This document shows, piece by piece, positions 61,684-64,000 of a stretch of DNA of 64,000 nt (within the stretch, counting starts at the first letter, position 1; the number at the start of each line of letters is the position of its first letter). The position numbers and the translations under genes were made by a program. The DNA is from Pedobacter sp. PLR. Lineage in GTDB: Bacteria > Bacteroidota > Bacteroidia > Sphingobacteriales > Sphingobacteriaceae. The notes under the pieces were generated by a model. It was not told the DNA's origin. It saw only the letters and a program-made list of their open reading frames with translations, and made no database searches. The stretch lies in contig NZ_JAPIVQ010000001.1 in the NCBI RefSeq assembly GCF_026239675.1, positions 620,001 to 684,000 of the forward strand, given 5' to 3'.

Positions 61684-62118
61684 CTAATTAAACTCTTTAA
61701 TGAACAAAACTTTCACATACTGCGTCAATAAGCAATAGGTGATCAGGATCGAAATCAGCCAGGGAAAATAAGCGATTGGCAAGGGCGTTAACTTCAATAC
61801 CGGTGCAAATGACGTAAAAGGAATGGCGATTCCGACCAGCATCACGAGCGTAGTTAAAGCAATCACCGGCGCTGTTGCCCAGCTCTGAATAAATGGGATT
61901 TTACGGGTACGGATCATGTGAACAATCACAGTTTGCGACAATAATCCTTCTACAAACCAACCGGTTTGAAACAAGCTTTGGTGTGCCGGACTATTGGCCT
62001 TAAACACATAAAACATGACTGCAAAAGTTGCATAATCAAAAATAGAACTGATGGGCCCGATGATGACCATAAACCTTCGGATACCTCCGGCACGCAATAC
62101 TCCTTTTTTAGCAATTTT
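61684..62118 (-). pseudogene. Remnant of an mgtA-type magnesium-transporting P-type ATPase (C-terminal part only)
   Basis: The frame encodes about 145 residues that match only the last membrane region of MgtA/MgtB: GGIRRFMVIIGPISSIFDYATFAVMFYVF, LFQTGWFVEGLLSQTVIVHMIRTRKIPFIQS and LPIAYFPWLISILITYCLL are characteristic. A complete MgtA has about 900 residues with actuator, phosphorylation (DKTGT) and nucleotide domains, all missing here. No ATG begins the frame; it opens after a TAG at 62119-62121. Directly upstream is the terminator of the alcohol dehydrogenase gene. A deletion or rearrangement therefore removed the 5' part. Expression of a functional protein is unlikely. Confidence 0.85.
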
Positions 62119-62129
62119 CTAAAATAAAA

Positions 62130-62164
62130 ATGCCGGATTCCTGAACAATTCAGAAACCCGGCAT
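62130..62164 (-). terminator. Terminator of the alcohol dehydrogenase gene
   Basis: ATGCCGG (62130-62136) pairs with CCGGCAT (62158-62164), with an inner CTGAA/TTCAG pair. On the minus strand it is followed by TTTTATTTT. Confidence 0.85.
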
Positions 62165-62211
62165 CTAACAGATGGCCCCTAAAATATGGCAGTAAAACCA
62201 CCTGAAAAAGC

Positions 62212-63372
62212 TTAGTAGCTCATTTCTACAATTTTCTCTACATCGGATGGCGCAAGGGTTTTATGTTCACCCAATCCTAACCAACCTCTTTCAGTAAAGC
62301 GTTTCGAGATCTTTTGTGCAGTGCCCTGGAAATCAACTGTATATTCAGAAAGCGAAGTTTTAATTTCCATGGAATGGAAAAAATCTTCGGTTCTGGCAAT
62401 TGCAGCGTTAGCGATATCATCGGTACTACCAGAAGTAATTCCCCATACACGCTGACCGTATTGCGCCAGTTTTTCTTTCTTCGCTTCAAAATTATAACGG
62501 TAATGACTTGGTGCAATGATGGCCAAAGTTCTGGCATGGTCAATTCCGAATAAAGCCGTCAGCTCATGACCCATCGCATGTACCGCCCAGTCGGTAGGTA
62601 CACCTTTTTGAATCAATCCGTTCAAGGCCATCGTACAACTCCACATAAAGTTAGCTGCAGCCTCATAATCCCCCGGGTTTTCAATCACCTTCGGACCTAC
62701 TTCAATCAGCGTTTGCAGGATGCTTTCTGCAAAGCGATCCTGTAAATGCGCGCCTGCCGGATAAGTCATATACTGCTCTAAAACATGTGTAAAGGCATCC
62801 GTTACCCCATTTACCAATTGGCGTTTAGGGATAGATTTGATCACCTCAGGATCAAGGACAGAGAATTCCGGGAACAAACCAGGACCGCCCATGGCCAGTT
62901 TTTCCTGAGTTTCCTTGCGGGTAATTACCGCGCCGGAGTTCATTTCTGAGCCCGTAGCAGGTAAAGTCAATACCGAAGCAAAAGGTAAACCTTTTTCTGT
63001 TCGGATATTTTGCGTCAGGATATCCCATGGGGTATCTCCCTCGTACAATGCCGCTGCGGAAAGGAATTTCACCCCGTCAATCACGGAGCCACCACCAACA
63101 GCCAACATATAAGTCACCTTTTCTTCTTTGATCACTTTTAGCGCCTGCATCAACACTTCATATTCCGGATTTGCTGGAATTCCAGAAAATTCCAACACTT
63201 CAAAACCCTTTAGTGCATCCATCACCTGATCGTATACACCGTTAGCTTTGATACTACCAGCACCGTAAAGCACCAATACTTTAGCACCTGTCGGGATTTC
63301 TTTACTTATCTTTTTTATTTCCCCTTTTCCAAAAATGATCTTGGTCGGGTTTTTAAATTCAAAATTTAACAT
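62212..63372 (-). CDS. Iron-containing alcohol dehydrogenase, YqhD-like
   Basis: A 386-residue cytoplasmic enzyme of the group III alcohol dehydrogenases. MLNFEFKNPTKIIFGKGEI at the N terminus is typical of YqhD/butanol dehydrogenases; AVGGGSVIDGVKF binds the nicotinamide cofactor. Metal ligands sit in GVTDAFTHVLEQY (Asp and His) and in MGHELTALFGIDHARTLA (two His). YqhD reduces short-chain and stress-generated aldehydes with NADPH. Two tandem 23-base repeats upstream may be operator sites. It is a single gene with its own terminator. Confidence 0.9.
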   Translation of the reverse strand: MLNFEFKNPTKIIFGKGEIKKISKEIPTGAKVLVLYGAGSIKANGVYDQVMDALKGFEVLEFSGIPANPEYEVLMQALKVIKEEKVTYMLAVGGGSVIDGVKFLSAAALYEGDTPWDILTQNIRTEKGLPFASVLTLPATGSEMNSGAVITRKETQEKLAMGGPGLFPEFSVLDPEVIKSIPKRQLVNGVTDAFTHVLEQYMTYPAGAHLQDRFAESILQTLIEVGPKVIENPGDYEAAANFMWSCTMALNGLIQKGVPTDWAVHAMGHELTALFGIDHARTLAIIAPSHYRYNFEAKKEKLAQYGQRVWGITSGSTDDIANAAIARTEDFFHSMEIKTSLSEYTVDFQGTAQKISKRFTERGWLGLGEHKTLAPSDVEKIVEMSY

Positions 63373-63393
63373 CTTGATTGGGTTGTTTTATAA

Positions 63394-63440
63394 TTAAAAT
63401 AATACAGCTATAGTTTCTAAAATATTACAGCTATCAGTTT
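63394..63440 (-). repeat. Two tandem direct repeats upstream of the alcohol dehydrogenase gene
   Basis: On the minus strand ATAGCTGTAATATTTTAG and ATAGCTGTATTATTTTAA (16 of 18 positions equal), each preceded by AAACT, repeat with a period of about 23 bases. They end 22 bases before the ATG. Such spacing is common for activator sites of the AraC type, and YqhD is activated by the AraC-type YqhC in E. coli. No regulator gene is in the window. Confidence 0.5.
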
Positions 63441-63452
63441 AGCTTTATCTTT

Positions 63453-63473
63453 CGGTTATCGATTCGATAACCG
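63453..63473. terminator. Hairpin after the quinone oxidoreductase-type gene
   Basis: A perfect stem, CGGTTATCG (63453-63461) with CGATAACCG (63465-63473), lies two bases beyond the stop codon at 63476. There is no clear T-run on the minus strand, so it may be a weak terminator or an mRNA end structure. Confidence 0.5.
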
Positions 63474-63475
63474 CT

Positions 63476-64000
63476 TTAAACCTTAACGATCATTTTACCT
63501 TCATTTTTACCTTCAAAAAGGTCCATAAAGGCTTGAGGAATCTGATCAAAACCTTCTACTACAGTTTCCACGTAGCTCAGTTTACCTTCTTTCAACCAGG
63601 TACTCATCTGCGCAATGGCTTCGGGAAATTTAGTTGCAAATGCAGACACAATAAAGCCTTGCATTAATGCGCTTTTGATCACCATAGTTGGCTGAATACG
63701 TGGCCCAAAATCTGGTGCCGTAGCATTATACAAGGATATCGCTCCACAAACAGGAATACGCGCATATCTGTTGAGGTTAGCAAGTACTGCATCAGAAATC
63801 GCCGCCCCCACATTATCAAAATACACATCTACACCGTCCGGACAAGCGGCTTTTACAGCTGCTTTCAGGTCTGTAGTCGTTTTATAATTGATGGCTTCAT
63901 CAAAGTGAAACTTAGATTTCAGCATTTCTACCTTCTCATTAGTACCGGCAATCCCTATGACCCTACAACCTAAAATCTTACCAATCTGGCCTACTACCGT
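63476..64000 (-). CDS. NADP-dependent oxidoreductase, MDR/CurA-like (5' part outside the window)
   Basis: The frame is open to the window edge at 64000, so 175 codons of a longer gene are seen. It has the nucleotide-binding half of the medium-chain dehydrogenases (VVGQIGKILGCRVIGIAGTNEKVEML), DGVDVYFDNVGAAISDAVLANLNRYARIPVCGAISLYN and the C-terminal EGFDQIPQAFMDLFEGKNEGKMIVKV. This matches the CurA/leukotriene B4 dehydrogenase group that reduces activated double bonds with NADPH. The N-terminal catalytic domain is outside. Confidence 0.88.
   Translation of the reverse strand, partial: TVVGQIGKILGCRVIGIAGTNEKVEMLKSKFHFDEAINYKTTTDLKAAVKAACPDGVDVYFDNVGAAISDAVLANLNRYARIPVCGAISLYNATAPDFGPRIQPTMVIKSALMQGFIVSAFATKFPEAIAQMSTWLKEGKLSYVETVVEGFDQIPQAFMDLFEGKNEGKMIVKV

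Noticed and set aside
61950..62201. Minus-strand 83-codon frame in front of and over the mgtA remnant
   Set aside because: It is out of frame with the MgtA similarity, and part of it is the terminator hairpin of the alcohol dehydrogenase gene.

Overview
The window looks like chromosome of a Bacteroidota, most likely family Sphingobacteriaceae (Pedobacter or a close relative). The evidence is three SusC/SusD outer-membrane nutrient uptake pairs, an ECF sigma/FecR/SusC cascade, Bacteroidota-type promoters (TAnnTTTG -7 boxes), near absence of Shine-Dalgarno sequences, and families typical of this group (DUF4142, DUF6266, DUF6122, DUF892). The assignment is by family content only. No rRNA, tRNA, CRISPR array, insertion sequence or prophage was recognised.

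Layout. 1-454: end of an unknown gene and a small DUF4157 protein. 510-17023: a polysaccharide utilisation locus on the minus strand, read as GH78 rhamnosidase, SusC, SusD, SDR dehydrogenase, mannonate dehydratase (UxuA), GH2 glycosidase, ACS-type MFS transporter, RraA-family protein, GH127-type glycosidase and IclR regulator. It fits release and catabolism of a rhamnose- and uronate-containing glycan. 17319-18953: ABC-F ATPase. 19104-22868: a DUF4142 lipoprotein, then a TonB-dependent receptor preceded by an unlisted 29-residue peptide ending in DCNCCC, with its own promoter. 22965-25241: a lipoprotein, an esterase and a RidA-like protein. 25325-33338: sigma factor, FecR, SusC, SusD and an exonuclease/phosphatase-fold enzyme. 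33492-35103: a DUF6266 protein and an unknown small protein. 35189-40564: SusC, SusD and a PstS-like binding protein.

40911-46310: serine hydrolase, DUF937-OmpA envelope protein, a repetitive beta-helix-like protein and a lipoprotein metalloprotease. 46405-48205: a reductase and DoxX-like pair divergent from an ECF sigma factor, with what looks like one bidirectional ECF promoter. 48289-50648: cobT-cobS-cobC for cobalamin nucleotide-loop assembly. 50612-53696: two small membrane proteins and a GMC oxidoreductase pair. 53821-61056: envelope and stress genes (iron permease-like, DUF4142, L,D-transpeptidase, DUF892, DUF551-like, Na+/H+ antiporter, cardiolipin synthase). 61113-64000: DUF6122 protein, a remnant of an mgtA magnesium ATPase, a YqhD-like alcohol dehydrogenase and a partial quinone-oxidoreductase-type enzyme.

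The most interesting signals lie outside the long reading frames: the poly-cysteine leader before the TonB receptor (19969-20058), two candidate antisense RNAs opposite susC leaders (31584-31675 and 40578-40670), and the mirror-image ECF promoters (47478-47553). All four are read from sequence and are untested.
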